Positions 8,997 to 17,938 are shown, counted from the first letter of the stretch. The stretch: 64,000 bases of DNA from Lachnospiraceae bacterium (GCA_017391465.1 JAFOYH010000045.1:1-64000), one strand, 5' to 3'. Notes: generated from the sequence alone by a model not told the origin. Made by a program: numbers and translations.

Positions 8997-9470
8997 TTAT
9001 CGGTTTAAAAAATAAATTATCAGGTTCAGATATCCGGCAAAAGTCAGCCAAATAAGATACGGAATCTGGAGCTTTCCGGCCAAAGGAGAAATATCCGTAA
9101 ATGCCTGAATCATTCGTAGCACCACATACCATAAAATGACAAGAATAATAAACGCAAGTAAATAATTTTGACTGATAAAAAAGATGGGAGACCAGATGAA
9201 ATTAAGCAGGAGCTGGATTCCATAAAGTGTGAGAGCTTCTACTTTATATTCCGAATGGGAGGTTGCGATCAGATAGGAACTAATGCCCATAAGGATGTAC
9301 AGAATCGTCCATACGACTGGGAAGAGCCAGCCTGGTGGCGCCAGTGGCGGCTGAACGATTTTTTCATACAGATTCATGGAATTACGGGTGAGAAAAGCAC
9401 TGATTCCTCCGACAGCAAGAGGGACAGTAAGACAAATGATGAACGTTTTCCATTGGATTCTGGAATTCAT
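8997..9470 (-). CDS. tspO: TspO/MBR family membrane protein
   Basis: A 157-aa tryptophan-rich integral membrane protein with five predicted helices, homologous to TspO and the mitochondrial translocator protein, which bind porphyrins and other hydrophobic ligands. The diagnostic segment PPLAPPGWLFPVVWTILY is at about residues 40-57. Aromatic residues line the later helices (WSPIFF, ILWYVV, YLIWLTFAGYLN). A GGAGG site lies about 7 bp upstream of the ATG on the minus strand. It is monocistronic, convergent with the 5'-nucleotidase gene and divergent from the histidine kinase gene. The physiological ligand is unknown. Confidence 0.92.
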   Translation of the reverse strand: MNSRIQWKTFIICLTVPLAVGGISAFLTRNSMNLYEKIVQPPLAPPGWLFPVVWTILYILMGISSYLIATSHSEYKVEALTLYGIQLLLNFIWSPIFFISQNYLLAFIILVILWYVVLRMIQAFTDISPLAGKLQIPYLIWLTFAGYLNLIIYFLNR

Positions 9471-9582
9471 GAGATACCTCCATTGATAAGTTTTTGAGTC
9501 TGCTTCATTATAGTATTTTATGCAGTATGCTGATTTTATGTGTTATACTTGAAACAAAAAAAGGGTGGATTATGTATTTAAA

Positions 9583-9615
9583 GAGCATTTTAATATCTAA
9601 ATGATTTAAAAGTGA
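9583..9615 (+). CDS. Possible 10-codon leader peptide upstream of the histidine kinase
   Basis: GGGTGG lies 3-4 bases before an ATG that opens a 10-codon frame (MYLKSILISK, stop) in the 212-bp gap between tspO and the histidine kinase. It is too short for coding statistics and may be chance. It lies upstream of the better promoter at 9630-9658, which argues against a leader role for that transcript. Confidence 0.15.
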
Positions 9616-9629
9616 AGCAGATAATTTAA

Positions 9630-9658
9630 CTGAATCTTTACTATGCAAATGCTATAAT
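9630..9658 (+). promoter_or_regulatory. Sigma-A-type promoter of the two-component system
   Basis: TATAAT at 9653-9658 has an upstream TG (TGCTATAAT) and a 17-bp spacer to CTGAAT at 9630-9635. The kinase start is 25 bp downstream of the -10, with GGGAGG in between. Confidence 0.55.
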
Positions 9659-9682
9659 TATACAATTAGGGAGGACTATAAA

Positions 9683-10750
9683 ATGGATAAATATAAGAGG
9701 CTTTTGAATGACTTTGTATTTTCATTATTCATTTTGATAGCCATTTATTTCTTAAATCACTGGGTGGAGGATTTTTATCAAACCCATGTGCTCGTTCCGA
9801 TGATTTCTGTTCTTGGTGTTTTTTTGATTTCATGGAGGACGCAGGGATATTTTTGGGGGATTGTTGCTTCGCTGATTAGTGTTATTTTGGTAAATTATGC
9901 CTTTACGTATCCGTTTTATGCCATTGATCTTATCTCTCCGGGATGTGTATTTTCTGCAGGCGTCATGTTGATCGTTTCTGTAATGACAGGAATATTAACG
10001 ACCCAGATTAAGGCACAGGAGAAGATGAAAGCTGAATCTGAAAGAGAACGTATGCGAGCAAATTTACTTCGTGCTGTGTCCCATGACCTTCGAACACCAT
10101 TGACCAGCATATACGGTTCGTGTTCTGCTGTTTTGGAAAATTATGATTCATTGTCAAAAGAGCAAAAGATGAAGTTGTTATCAGAGATTCAGGAAGATTC
10201 CCAATGGCTGATTCGTATGGTAGAGAATCTTTTGTCAGTTACGCGGATTGATAGTGATACGAATAAAGTTCAAGTAAAAAAAACAGATACGGTACTGGAA
10301 GAGCTGATTGATGCTGTTATTGTAAAGTTTCATTCACGTTATCCAAATCAGAAAGTGGAAATTGAATTACCGGACGAATTTATAAGTATTCCAATGGATG
10401 CCATGTTGATTCAGCAAGTTTTAATGAATCTATTAGAAAACGCAATTCATCATGCAAAAGGTATGACCAGACTTGAACTCGGAGTAACCTTGGAAGGAGA
10501 AAATGTCCTGATTAAAATTTCAGATGATGGATGTGGAATTCCGACAGAATACATGAAGAATTTATTTAACGGATATTTTAGTCGTTCGGGTGATGTTTCT
10601 GATGGCACACGCAGCAACATGGGCATTGGTCTTTCTGTCTGTTCTGCAATTATAAAAGCCCATGATGGTGTCATATGGGCAGAAAATCGTATCGGAGGCG
10701 GTGCGTCTTTTTGCTTTAAATTAAAAATGGGAGATTCAGAAGATGAGTAA
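9683..10750 (+). CDS. Sensor histidine kinase, short KdpD-like
   Basis: A membrane histidine kinase of 355 aa. About four helices (residues 12-105) resemble the DUF4118 membrane unit of KdpD. A short linker leads to the dimerisation H-box SHDLRTPL with phospho-acceptor His134. The ATPase part shows the N-box NLLENAIHH, the G1 box DDGCGIP and the G2 box GIGLSVC. Full KdpD is about 900 aa; the large N-terminal KdpD and Usp domains are absent here. It overlaps the response regulator gene by 8 bp. No kdpFABC or other potassium transporter is in the window, so a potassium role is only an inference from similarity. Confidence 0.9.
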   Translation: MDKYKRLLNDFVFSLFILIAIYFLNHWVEDFYQTHVLVPMISVLGVFLISWRTQGYFWGIVASLISVILVNYAFTYPFYAIDLISPGCVFSAGVMLIVSVMTGILTTQIKAQEKMKAESERERMRANLLRAVSHDLRTPLTSIYGSCSAVLENYDSLSKEQKMKLLSEIQEDSQWLIRMVENLLSVTRIDSDTNKVQVKKTDTVLEELIDAVIVKFHSRYPNQKVEIELPDEFISIPMDAMLIQQVLMNLLENAIHHAKGMTRLELGVTLEGENVLIKISDDGCGIPTEYMKNLFNGYFSRSGDVSDGTRSNMGIGLSVCSAIIKAHDGVIWAENRIGGGASFCFKLKMGDSEDE

Positions 10751-11453
10751 TAATAAATACAAAATATTAGTTGTTGAAGATGAAAGTAATATTCGCAGTT
10801 TTATGGTGACTGTTCTTGATACGAACGGATATCAGACATTGACGGCTGCCACTTGTCAGCAAGGGCTTTTAATGTTTGCGTCTCATATTCCGGATGTTGT
10901 GATTCTGGATTTGGGTTTGCCGGATCGTGATGGGATTGAATTTATAAAAGAAGTTCGTAAGTCCAGCAGAATACCAATCATCGTTTTGTCAGCACGTACA
11001 AGTGAGATGGATAAAGTGGCTGCTTTAGATGCAGGGGCAAATGACTATATGACAAAACCATTTGGAACGGCAGAATTATCCGCTCGTGTGCGGGCAGTTC
11101 TTCGAAATAGTCGATATACATCAAATATGGGTATATCTTTGGAAGGAAGATTTCTTGTCAATGATCTGGCCATTGATTATGATCGTCGTCAGGTTATGAT
11201 TAAGAATGAAGTGATTAAGTTGACTCAGACAGAATATAATATCCTGGCATATTTGTCGGTTCATGCAGGAAAAGTTATGACCTATGCTGCGATCATTCGT
11301 GCGATCTGGGGATCGACAGATGATGGTTCGGTAAAAAAACTTCAGGTAAATATGGCGAATATCCGTAAAAAACTTGGATGTAAGCCGGGCGATAATCTCT
11401 ATATTATTAATGAACTTGGTGTGGGATATCGCATGTGTGATAAGAATATTTAG
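10743..11453 (+). CDS. Response regulator, OmpR/KdpE family
   Basis: A 236-aa DNA-binding response regulator. The receiver domain (residues 6-120) has the acidic pair VVEDE, the phospho-acceptor Asp56 in VILDLGLP, the switch Ser in VLSART and Lys105 in TKPF. The C-terminal winged helix (about 135-233) shows LTQTEYNILAYL and ends GVGYRM, as in KdpE. The start overlaps the kinase stop by 8 bp, so the pair is co-translated. The next gene is convergent, so its targets are not obvious from position. Confidence 0.93.
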   Translation: MSNNKYKILVVEDESNIRSFMVTVLDTNGYQTLTAATCQQGLLMFASHIPDVVILDLGLPDRDGIEFIKEVRKSSRIPIIVLSARTSEMDKVAALDAGANDYMTKPFGTAELSARVRAVLRNSRYTSNMGISLEGRFLVNDLAIDYDRRQVMIKNEVIKLTQTEYNILAYLSVHAGKVMTYAAIIRAIWGSTDDGSVKKLQVNMANIRKKLGCKPGDNLYIINELGVGYRMCDKNI

Positions 11454-11473
11454 TGAAATTTCATATATGTTCA

Positions 11474-11516
11474 AAGAAAAAAGGCTCAGCGCAATCGCGC
11501 CGGGCCTTTTCTTTTG
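11474..11516. terminator. Bidirectional terminator between the response regulator and Na/Pi cotransporter genes
   Basis: AAAAGGC at about 11479 with GCGC pairs with GCGC and GGCCTTTT ending near 11510, around a 4-base AATC loop. A-rich and T-rich flanks on both sides suit the two convergent genes. Confidence 0.82.
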
Positions 11517-11530
11517 ATTAGGGTTGTAAT

Positions 11531-13174
11531 TTAATTGAAAGAGATTTTTGCATAAGACTGAGCAATATTTAATGCATGATCACCGATACGTTCGAAATCT
11601 GTAAGTAATTCGGAAAAGAGCATGCATGCTTCTTCGGAACACAATCCCTGACGCATACGATTCAGGTGATTTTCACGGAAAGTATCGGTCATATCATCCA
11701 TCTGCTGTTCAAAAGCAGCAATTTCGGAAAGCCAGTTGGCTGTGTCAATGGAGGTTTCCGGATGCATGATTTTATGAATAGTCTTACATGTGATATCCTT
11801 CATTTCTTTGATTTCATCTCGTGCCGGATTCGAGAAATTAATGGATTTATCATAAATGATGTCTGTGTATTCACCAATATTCATGGCGTGATCACCAATA
11901 CGTTCGGCATTTCCGCTAATCTGAAAGTATTCTTCAATTGCGGCAACATCGTCACCACTATTACTGTAAACGAGAATTTTAGAAATGTACTGGGAAATTT
12001 CTTTGTTTAAAGCATCCAGTTTATCTTCAATTTCATTTACTTTTTTCATAGAAGAAGGATCCACGTCCAATACCATCTGATAACATCTCTGAACATTTTC
12101 ATGAGCTAAAGAAAGCATATATTCGACACGTTGCTGTAACATATCCGTATGAATGGCAGAATAACCAAGTGCGGCACGACCTTTGACGAAATCATCATGT
12201 AAAGAGAGTAAGGACACTTCTTCGATAGAATCTGTCTGGATATCCGGAAGTATCTTTGTGGCAAATGCTGCAAGATAAGTTCCGAATGGAATTAATATAA
12301 TGGATGTAACAATATTAAAGGTTGTATGCATATTGGCAATCTGTGCTGCAGGATTTCCCGGGGTAAAACTACCAACCAGTTCTGTAACTGGTAAGGAAAG
12401 GCAAAGTACAGTAAAAATACATGTACCAATAATATTAAACATTAAATGAATAATTGTTGTACGTTTGGCTCCACGGGATGTACCGATGGATGCAAGAACA
12501 GCGGTGATGCATGTACCAATGTTCTGGCCGAATAATACGAATACCGCACTGGAAAATGGAATCAGTCCATTTGTAGCCAGGGTCTGCAGGATACCAACAG
12601 AAGCAGATGAGGATTGAATAACGGCGGTAAAAACAGCACCGGCCAAAATTCCCAGTATCGGATTGGAGAATTTTGTCATTAGAGAGATAAAGGCTTCAGA
12701 TTCCTGTAAAGGAACCATGGCTGCTCCCATCATATCCATACCAATAAATAATATACCAAGGCCTGCCAGAATTTTTCCTATGTAGTGTGCTTTGGGAAGT
12801 TTAAGGAAGACGATCATTGCAACACCAAAGAAAGCAATGAGTGGTGCGATCATTCCGACATCCAGTGCGATCAACTGACCTGTAATCGTTGTACCGATAT
12901 TGGCACCCATAATAATCCAAACGGCTTGCTGTAAGGTCATCATGCCAGAGTTGACAAATCCGACAACCATAACTGTGGTGGCAGAAGAAGACTGGATAAC
13001 CGCGGTGATACCAGCACCGACAGCAACACCTAAAAAGCGATTCGATGTTAATCTTTCGAGAATTTGTTTCATTCGATTACCAGCGGCATCCTCGAGCCCT
13101 TCACTCATCATCTGCATTCCGTATAAGAAAAGAGCAAGACCACCAAGCAATCCAAAAAAATCTGTTATTTTCAT
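11531..13174 (-). CDS. Na+/phosphate cotransporter with PhoU-like domain (NptA family)
   Basis: A 547-aa sodium:phosphate symporter. The membrane half (about residues 1-310) contains the inverted repeat of the family, each copy with the QSSSA motif (AVIQSSSATTV near 60 and AVIQSSSASVG near 190). The cytoplasmic C-terminal half is a PhoU-like helical domain with ERIGDHAMNIGEY and, near the end, ERIGDHALNIAQ. The start is the ATG at 13174, because GGAGG (complement of 13180-13184) lies 5 bp upstream; a TTG at 13186 is in frame but precedes that site. It stands alone behind a strong promoter. Phosphate uptake or leak control is the known role of the family. Confidence 0.92.
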   Translation of the reverse strand: MKITDFFGLLGGLALFLYGMQMMSEGLEDAAGNRMKQILERLTSNRFLGVAVGAGITAVIQSSSATTVMVVGFVNSGMMTLQQAVWIIMGANIGTTITGQLIALDVGMIAPLIAFFGVAMIVFLKLPKAHYIGKILAGLGILFIGMDMMGAAMVPLQESEAFISLMTKFSNPILGILAGAVFTAVIQSSSASVGILQTLATNGLIPFSSAVFVLFGQNIGTCITAVLASIGTSRGAKRTTIIHLMFNIIGTCIFTVLCLSLPVTELVGSFTPGNPAAQIANMHTTFNIVTSIILIPFGTYLAAFATKILPDIQTDSIEEVSLLSLHDDFVKGRAALGYSAIHTDMLQQRVEYMLSLAHENVQRCYQMVLDVDPSSMKKVNEIEDKLDALNKEISQYISKILVYSNSGDDVAAIEEYFQISGNAERIGDHAMNIGEYTDIIYDKSINFSNPARDEIKEMKDITCKTIHKIMHPETSIDTANWLSEIAAFEQQMDDMTDTFRENHLNRMRQGLCSEEACMLFSELLTDFERIGDHALNIAQSYAKISFN

Positions 13175-13232
13175 TTTTTCCTCCAAAAATCATTTTTATT
13201 ATTCTAAAATATTGAACAGAGAGTTCGCGTTC

Positions 13233-13261
13233 ATTATAGTCATGGAGAAATCGGACGTCAA
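13233..13261 (-). promoter_or_regulatory. Sigma-A promoter of the Na/Pi cotransporter gene
   Basis: Read on the minus strand, TTGACG (13261-13256) and TATAAT (13238-13233) are separated by exactly 17 bp. The start codon is about 60 bp downstream. Confidence 0.75.
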
Positions 13262-13385
13262 TCAGGCAAATTTTTTCTTAACTGGTCCTTAATCTGGCGG
13301 TCTGACTGCCAAATTAAAAAAATTTACTACTTGTTGACATTATTTAACAAATAATTTGGTTGAACCGTGATCTATATAATAAAAA

Positions 13386-13420
13386 GGATATCCAAAGCGT
13401 CTGGCTGGGATATCCTTTGA
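13386..13420 (-). terminator. Terminator of rqcH
   Basis: On the minus strand AAAGGATATCC pairs with GGATATCCTTT around a loop of about 13 nt and runs into TTTTTATTAT. It sits a few bases after the rqcH stop. Confidence 0.8.
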
Positions 13421-13426
13421 GTATAT

Positions 13427-15172
13427 TTATTTGATTTCCTGTATATTTTCAATGTTTGGCTCGATCATCATTGAATAATTTGTATGATAGATGACAAATC
13501 CGGGTTTGCCTGCATTTGGTTTTTTGACGTGTTTACGCTGGATATAATCAATCTCAACTTTTTCACTTGCACGATTTTTTGAGTAATAGGCTGCCAGGCG
13601 AGCAGCTTCTTCAAAAGTACGGTCCGGAAGTTCATCCCCTTCCGCCTTTACAATAACATGCGAACCCGGAAGACCTTTGGCGTGGAACCACCAGTCGCCG
13701 CCGTTTGCGAATTTGAAGGTTAGTTCTTCATTTTGCAGATTGTTTTTCCCAACATACATATGATAACCGTCCGAGGAAATGTAATGAAGCGGTTTGCTGG
13801 TGAGTTTCTGCTTTTTCATATTTTTATTACTTGAGTGGCGTTTGATATAACCGGCAATGGTTAACTCTTCCTTAATCTGTGCCAAATCTCCTTCAGTTTG
13901 AGCCAGATCCAGGGAAGTACTTACGGAGTCCAAATGGATCATTTCTTCGTGTGTTTCTTCGGTCAATTTGGATAGAGCTTCAAATGTACGTTTGAGTTTA
14001 TTGTAACGTTCAAAATATTTTTTGGAATTTTCCTGCGCAGAGAGCTGTGGATCAAGAGGAATGGTTATGTCTTCATTTGTGTAATAGTTGAGACATGTCA
14101 AATTTTTAGTACCTTCTTCTAAACCATAACCATAGGCATTCAACAGTTCACCGTAGATTTTATATTTATCGCGTTTTTCTGTATCCCGGAGTTGTTTAAG
14201 CTGAAGATCATATTTTTTACGACTTCGATCCAGGGCAGTACTTACCACATGACGTAAGTCATAGGACTTCTGACGAATACGTGTAGATGCATTTTTTTGT
14301 GCATAATAAGTACGAAGAACATCCGAAATAGATTCAAAGTTTTTAAATTCATAATCGGAGTAACAGGATAGTGGAAGTGCAGAAAATTCTTTCGGTTCTT
14401 TTCCGCTGTAAATGATGACCGGTTGAAAATCATGGTTTCTGACGTCTTCCATCATTCGTGAGAATACACCATATAAATGCAAACGTTCAGATTCAGACAA
14501 TGCACTGGTACTTGTACTTGCGTCAAGAGAAGCGCGATAACATATTTCATTTCCGATAAGTGGACTTAAGCCGGTCAGACTGGTATAGATGGCTTTTCCA
14601 ACGGAGAGTGGTTTTTTAAGAACCTTTTCTTCAAATGTCTGGTAGTCTATAGACAGAGGATTGATCTTTTCCATCGTATTCGGGATAAAATATTCCCGCC
14701 CGGGAAGAACTTCACGGACAGAACTGACATGAAGCGGAATGTGTTTGATACTGTCAATAATCTTACCATCGGGATGACAGAAGATGATATTACTATGTTT
14801 ACCCATAAGTTCGACAATAAGAAGCTTGGAACAGAGGTCACCCATTTCGTTTAAATGTTCAATTTCGAATTGAAGGATACGTTCCATATGGGGTTGAGAA
14901 ATGGAAACAATACGTCCTCCACTGATATGTTTTCGAAGAAGCATGCAGAAGTTCGGAGCAACCATTGGATTTGTTCCTGTGTCTTCTGTAATATAGGCCA
15001 GCGGTAAAGAAGGACTGGCGGATAAAAGCAGACGATAATTATTGCGATTATTTTTGATTGTTAAAACAATCGCATCATTTTCCGGCTGATATATTTTATT
15101 AATACGACCGTCAATAAGTCGTTCGTTTAATTCCCAAATAAGGTTAGCGATGACAATTCCATCAAATGCCAT
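13427..15172 (-). CDS. rqcH: RqcH / NFACT-family ribosome quality control protein
   Basis: The bacterial Rqc2/NEMF homologue, 581 aa. In ribosome rescue this family binds obstructed 50S subunits with peptidyl-tRNA and drives alanine tailing of the stalled chain; older annotations call it fibronectin-binding protein. The N-terminal NFACT-N domain starts MAFDGIVIANLIWELNERL and carries INKIYQPENDAIVL. A coiled-coil middle follows (about 280-440). The NFACT-R domain near residues 450-560 has WWFHAKGLPGSHVIV. The start has a GGAG site on the minus strand. It is monocistronic, with its own promoter and terminator. Confidence 0.93.
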   Translation of the reverse strand: MAFDGIVIANLIWELNERLIDGRINKIYQPENDAIVLTIKNNRNNYRLLLSASPSLPLAYITEDTGTNPMVAPNFCMLLRKHISGGRIVSISQPHMERILQFEIEHLNEMGDLCSKLLIVELMGKHSNIIFCHPDGKIIDSIKHIPLHVSSVREVLPGREYFIPNTMEKINPLSIDYQTFEEKVLKKPLSVGKAIYTSLTGLSPLIGNEICYRASLDASTSTSALSESERLHLYGVFSRMMEDVRNHDFQPVIIYSGKEPKEFSALPLSCYSDYEFKNFESISDVLRTYYAQKNASTRIRQKSYDLRHVVSTALDRSRKKYDLQLKQLRDTEKRDKYKIYGELLNAYGYGLEEGTKNLTCLNYYTNEDITIPLDPQLSAQENSKKYFERYNKLKRTFEALSKLTEETHEEMIHLDSVSTSLDLAQTEGDLAQIKEELTIAGYIKRHSSNKNMKKQKLTSKPLHYISSDGYHMYVGKNNLQNEELTFKFANGGDWWFHAKGLPGSHVIVKAEGDELPDRTFEEAARLAAYYSKNRASEKVEIDYIQRKHVKKPNAGKPGFVIYHTNYSMMIEPNIENIQEIK

Positions 15173-15208
15173 AATTGAATCTCCTTAATTTTTCAAAAAG
15201 TCTTAAAC

Positions 15209-15237
15209 ATTATAACAAAAAAGAGGACTTTTGTGAA
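15209..15237 (-). promoter_or_regulatory. Sigma-A promoter of rqcH
   Basis: Minus-strand TTCACA (15237-15232) and TATAAT (15214-15209) have a 17-bp spacer. The rqcH ATG is about 37 bp downstream. Confidence 0.65.
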
Positions 15238-15295
15238 TCATGTAGAATATTAAATATGTAGGATTGTCTAAATATAAGTAAAACGGGTGAAAAAT

Positions 15296-15631
15296 ATGAG
15301 TGAAAATACAATACAGCAGGTTCCGAAAGAACTTGAAGAGCGTTTGAATCAGATCCGAGAGATGATTCAGACAGATACAGAAGAATATGCACGTGTCCCA
15401 TCGATGCGTGACATTGCAAGAGAATTTAACCTTTCTATAGAAGAAGTGGCAGAATGTATTATTTATTTGCCAGTGGATGAATTTTGTGACTATATTTCAT
15501 TTCTTTCCCAATATGAATGGGAGATGGTTTCTCACATTTCGGAGATGAAAAATAAAGAAATGGAAATGTGTGAAGATGAAGACGATGATGAAGATTATAC
15601 ATTACTGGAGAATTTTCATTTTATGACATGA
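15296..15631 (+). CDS. Small acidic protein with a sigma-region-3-like helix-turn-helix
   Basis: A 111-aa protein of unknown function, divergent from rqcH. The ATG at 15296 follows GGGTGA by 5 bp; a GTG at 15287 is in frame but lies inside that site. The segment ARVPSMRDIAREFNLSIEEV (about residues 34-53) has the shape of sigma-factor region 3 and similar HTH helices (compare EPTVEEIAKELGVSVEEV in sigma factors). The C-terminus is strongly acidic (a run of Asp and Glu near residues 95-103). There are no membrane segments. It could bind RNA polymerase, DNA or another regulator; nothing in the sequence settles this. Confidence 0.75.
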   Translation: MSENTIQQVPKELEERLNQIREMIQTDTEEYARVPSMRDIAREFNLSIEEVAECIIYLPVDEFCDYISFLSQYEWEMVSHISEMKNKEMEMCEDEDDDEDYTLLENFHFMT

Positions 15632-15661
15632 TTTTTTCGTTTTGTGACTGGATTTATACTA

Positions 15662-15690
15662 TTGACGCGGATTTTTATTTGAATTATAAT
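15662..15690 (+). promoter_or_regulatory. Sigma-A promoter of the yicC-remA-gmk-rpoZ operon
   Basis: TTGACG (15662-15667) and TATAAT (15685-15690) are separated by exactly 17 bp. The leader to yicC is about 70 nt. Confidence 0.8.
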
Positions 15691-15768
15691 TAAGTGATAT
15701 GGTTATACAATAGCCGTACTATGGGAAGATATAACCATTTTTATTTTATCAGATGGGAGAACCGCGAT

Positions 15769-16647
15769 ATGTTAAAAAGTATGACAGGTTTTGGCAGATG
15801 TGAGATTGCCAATGAACAGCAGAAGATTACCGTTGAGATGAAATCAGTGAATCATCGTTACTGTGATATCAACATTAAGATGCCCAAAAAACTAAGCATT
15901 TTCGAAGCAGGCATGCGAAGTCTTCTTAAAAAATATATCCAGCGTGGCAAGGTGGATGTATTTATAAGTTATGAAGATTACACGGAGAATAATATGGTTC
16001 TTAAGTATAACGAAGAACTTGCTGCGGAATATGTGGAAGTGCTTAAACGCATGAGCGAGAAATTTGGTATTGAGAATGATGTTCGTACATCTTCATTATC
16101 CCGCTATCCGGATGTATTGTCTTTAGAAGAACAGGCGATCGATGCAGACGAACTCTGGTCTGTTCTCGAGAATGCCCTGACTCAGGCTTGTGTACAGTTT
16201 GTTGAGACCCGTGTAGCTGAAGGTGAAAATCTTAAAAATGATCTTATCAGTAAATTAGATGGTATGCTTGTGGATGTGGATTATATCGAAGCACGTTCTC
16301 CGGAAATTCTTACAGAGCATCGTCAGCGCCTTGAAGCAAAAGTAAGAGAACTTTTAGGTGACTCTACAATCGATGAAAGTCGTATTATTACAGAAACAAC
16401 GATTTTTGCAGATAAGATTTGTGTAGACGAAGAAATTGTTCGTTTACGCAGTCATATTGCAAGTACACGTCAGGCATTAATTGATGGTGGAAGTATTGGA
16501 CGTAAACTGGATTTCATTGCACAGGAGATGAACCGTGAAGCGAACACTATTTTATCCAAGGCGAACGATCTTGAAGTTGCTAACCATGCGATTAATTTGA
16601 AGACAGAGATTGAAAAAGTCAGAGAGCAGATACAAAATATTGAATAA
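15769..16647 (+). CDS. yicC: YicC/YloC family endoribonuclease
   Basis: A 292-aa protein of the YicC/YloC family, whose members have been shown to cleave RNA. The conserved start MLKSMTGFGR and the C-terminal part (KLDFIAQEMNREANTILSKA, then a final EKVREQIQNIE) are textbook for the family. I place the start at the ATG at 15769 because it gives exactly this conserved N-terminus and follows GGGAG; an upstream in-frame ATG at 15694 would add 25 unconserved residues. It heads the conserved yicC-remA-gmk-rpoZ cluster. Confidence 0.94.
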   Translation: MLKSMTGFGRCEIANEQQKITVEMKSVNHRYCDINIKMPKKLSIFEAGMRSLLKKYIQRGKVDVFISYEDYTENNMVLKYNEELAAEYVEVLKRMSEKFGIENDVRTSSLSRYPDVLSLEEQAIDADELWSVLENALTQACVQFVETRVAEGENLKNDLISKLDGMLVDVDYIEARSPEILTEHRQRLEAKVRELLGDSTIDESRIITETTIFADKICVDEEIVRLRSHIASTRQALIDGGSIGRKLDFIAQEMNREANTILSKANDLEVANHAINLKTEIEKVREQIQNIE

Positions 16648-16668
16648 TCCTGAACAGGAGAGAGGATT

Positions 16669-16935
16669 TTGGGAAAGCTTATTAATATAGGATTTGGGAA
16701 CGTTGTGAATTCAGATAAAGTGATTGCCGTAATCAATCCGGATTCAGCGCCGATTAAGCGTATGATTCAGAATGCAAAAGATGGAGGAACAGCCATTGAT
16801 GCAACACAGGGGCGTCGAACGAAATCTGTGATCATTATGGAGAATCAGCAGTGTATTCTATCGGGATTGCAGCCGGAGACGTTGACAAATCGTTTCAACA
16901 ACATCAAATCAGATAAGGATGAAGAGGATGAATAA
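16669..16935 (+). CDS. remA: RemA/DUF370 family regulator
   Basis: An 88-aa protein homologous to Bacillus RemA, a DNA-binding activator of matrix and osmoprotection genes. The conserved core reads NIGFGNVV, then INPDSAPIKRMIQNAK, DATQGRRTKSVI and LQPETLTNRF. The start is a TTG at 16669 preceded by GGAGAGAGG. Its 3' end overlaps gmk, as in other Firmicutes where the two are adjacent. Biofilm matrix genes are not in the window, so its targets here are unknown. Confidence 0.92.
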   Translation: MGKLINIGFGNVVNSDKVIAVINPDSAPIKRMIQNAKDGGTAIDATQGRRTKSVIIMENQQCILSGLQPETLTNRFNNIKSDKDEEDE

Positions 16936-17572
16936 TCAGAGAGGGATTTTAGCAATTATTTCCGGATTTTCAGGCGCTGGAAAGGGAACAGTTGTTAAAG
17001 AAATATTAAGTACATACGAAAAAGACTATTCTCTGTCGATTTCTGCGACAACACGCAAACCACGTGATGGAGAAGTAGATGGTGTCCAGTATTTTTTTAT
17101 GGATAAAGAAGTATTTGAACATAAGATCGAAGAAAATCAGTTTTTGGAATATGCACGATATGTGGATAATTATTATGGAACACCGAAAGAATTTGTTTTC
17201 AGTAAACTGGAACAGGGGATTTCAGTGATTCTTGAAATTGAAATGCAGGGGGCGTTAAAAGTTAAAGAGCAATACCCTGAAACAGTTTTAATCTTTATCA
17301 CGCCACCGACAGCGAATGAGTTGGAATCCAGACTTCGAGGACGTGGAACAGAAACAGAGGATGTCATTGCATCCAGACTTTCCAGAGCCTCTGAAGAAGT
17401 GGAATATATGAGCCAATATGATTATGTCGTTCTCAATGAGAATGGCAGAATATCTGAGTGTGCAGCTCAGATTCATCATATTATTGAAACTGAGAAGAAA
17501 AAAGCAATGTATTCCGGCCAAACGATCAAAGAATTGACCGAAGGGCTTGTTAAGTATAAGAAAGGAGAATGA
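16928..17572 (+). CDS. gmk: Guanylate kinase
   Basis: Cytoplasmic enzyme converting GMP (or dGMP) and ATP to GDP and ADP; 214 aa. The P-loop GFSGAGKGTV is near residues 14-23. The GMP-binding region has SISATTRKPRDGEVDGVQYFF and the lid region has SRLRGRGTETEDVIASRL. I choose the ATG at 16928, which has AAGGA 8 bp upstream; an in-frame ATG at 16919 has no properly spaced site. It overlaps the end of remA and is followed 3 bp later by rpoZ. Confidence 0.96.
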   Translation: MNNQRGILAIISGFSGAGKGTVVKEILSTYEKDYSLSISATTRKPRDGEVDGVQYFFMDKEVFEHKIEENQFLEYARYVDNYYGTPKEFVFSKLEQGISVILEIEMQGALKVKEQYPETVLIFITPPTANELESRLRGRGTETEDVIASRLSRASEEVEYMSQYDYVVLNENGRISECAAQIHHIIETEKKKAMYSGQTIKELTEGLVKYKKGE

Positions 17573-17575
17573 ATT

Positions 17576-17872
17576 ATGTTACATCCATCATATTCAGATT
17601 TAATAGAAGTTGCAAACAGTGGGGTTGAAGAAGGTGAACATCCTGTAGTTAACAGTCGTTATTCCATCGTTATTGCAACTGCAAAACGCGCCAGACAGAT
17701 TGTTTCCGGTGCAGAACCTTTGGTAGAAGATGCAGAAGGTAAGAAGGCATTATCCATTGCTGTTGAAGAATTATATACAGGTCAGGTTAAGATTCTTGCA
17801 GATGATGATGTTGCCGTGGCAGAAGAAATCATGGAAGACATTGAAGAGGCAGAGGAAGAAACAGAAGCTTAA
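17576..17872 (+). CDS. rpoZ: RNA polymerase omega subunit
   Basis: Small assembly subunit of RNA polymerase, 98 aa. It begins MLHPSYSDLIEVAN and contains NSRYSIVIATAKRARQI, the conserved core that clamps the beta-prime C-terminus. The tail is acidic. AGGAG lies just before the ATG, inside the gmk stop region. Position after gmk is conserved in Firmicutes. Confidence 0.95.
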   Translation: MLHPSYSDLIEVANSGVEEGEHPVVNSRYSIVIATAKRARQIVSGAEPLVEDAEGKKALSIAVEELYTGQVKILADDDVAVAEEIMEDIEEAEEETEA

Positions 17873-17938
17873 TCCGATATGGAGATATGTTTGGAGCATT
17901 TGTTGTACTGCAGAAAATAAAGATATGGGGAATTTTGT

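Noticed and set aside
13334..13379. Plus-strand promoter from TTGACA near 13334 and TATAAT near 13374
   Set aside because: The elements are about 35 bp apart and no plus-strand gene follows.
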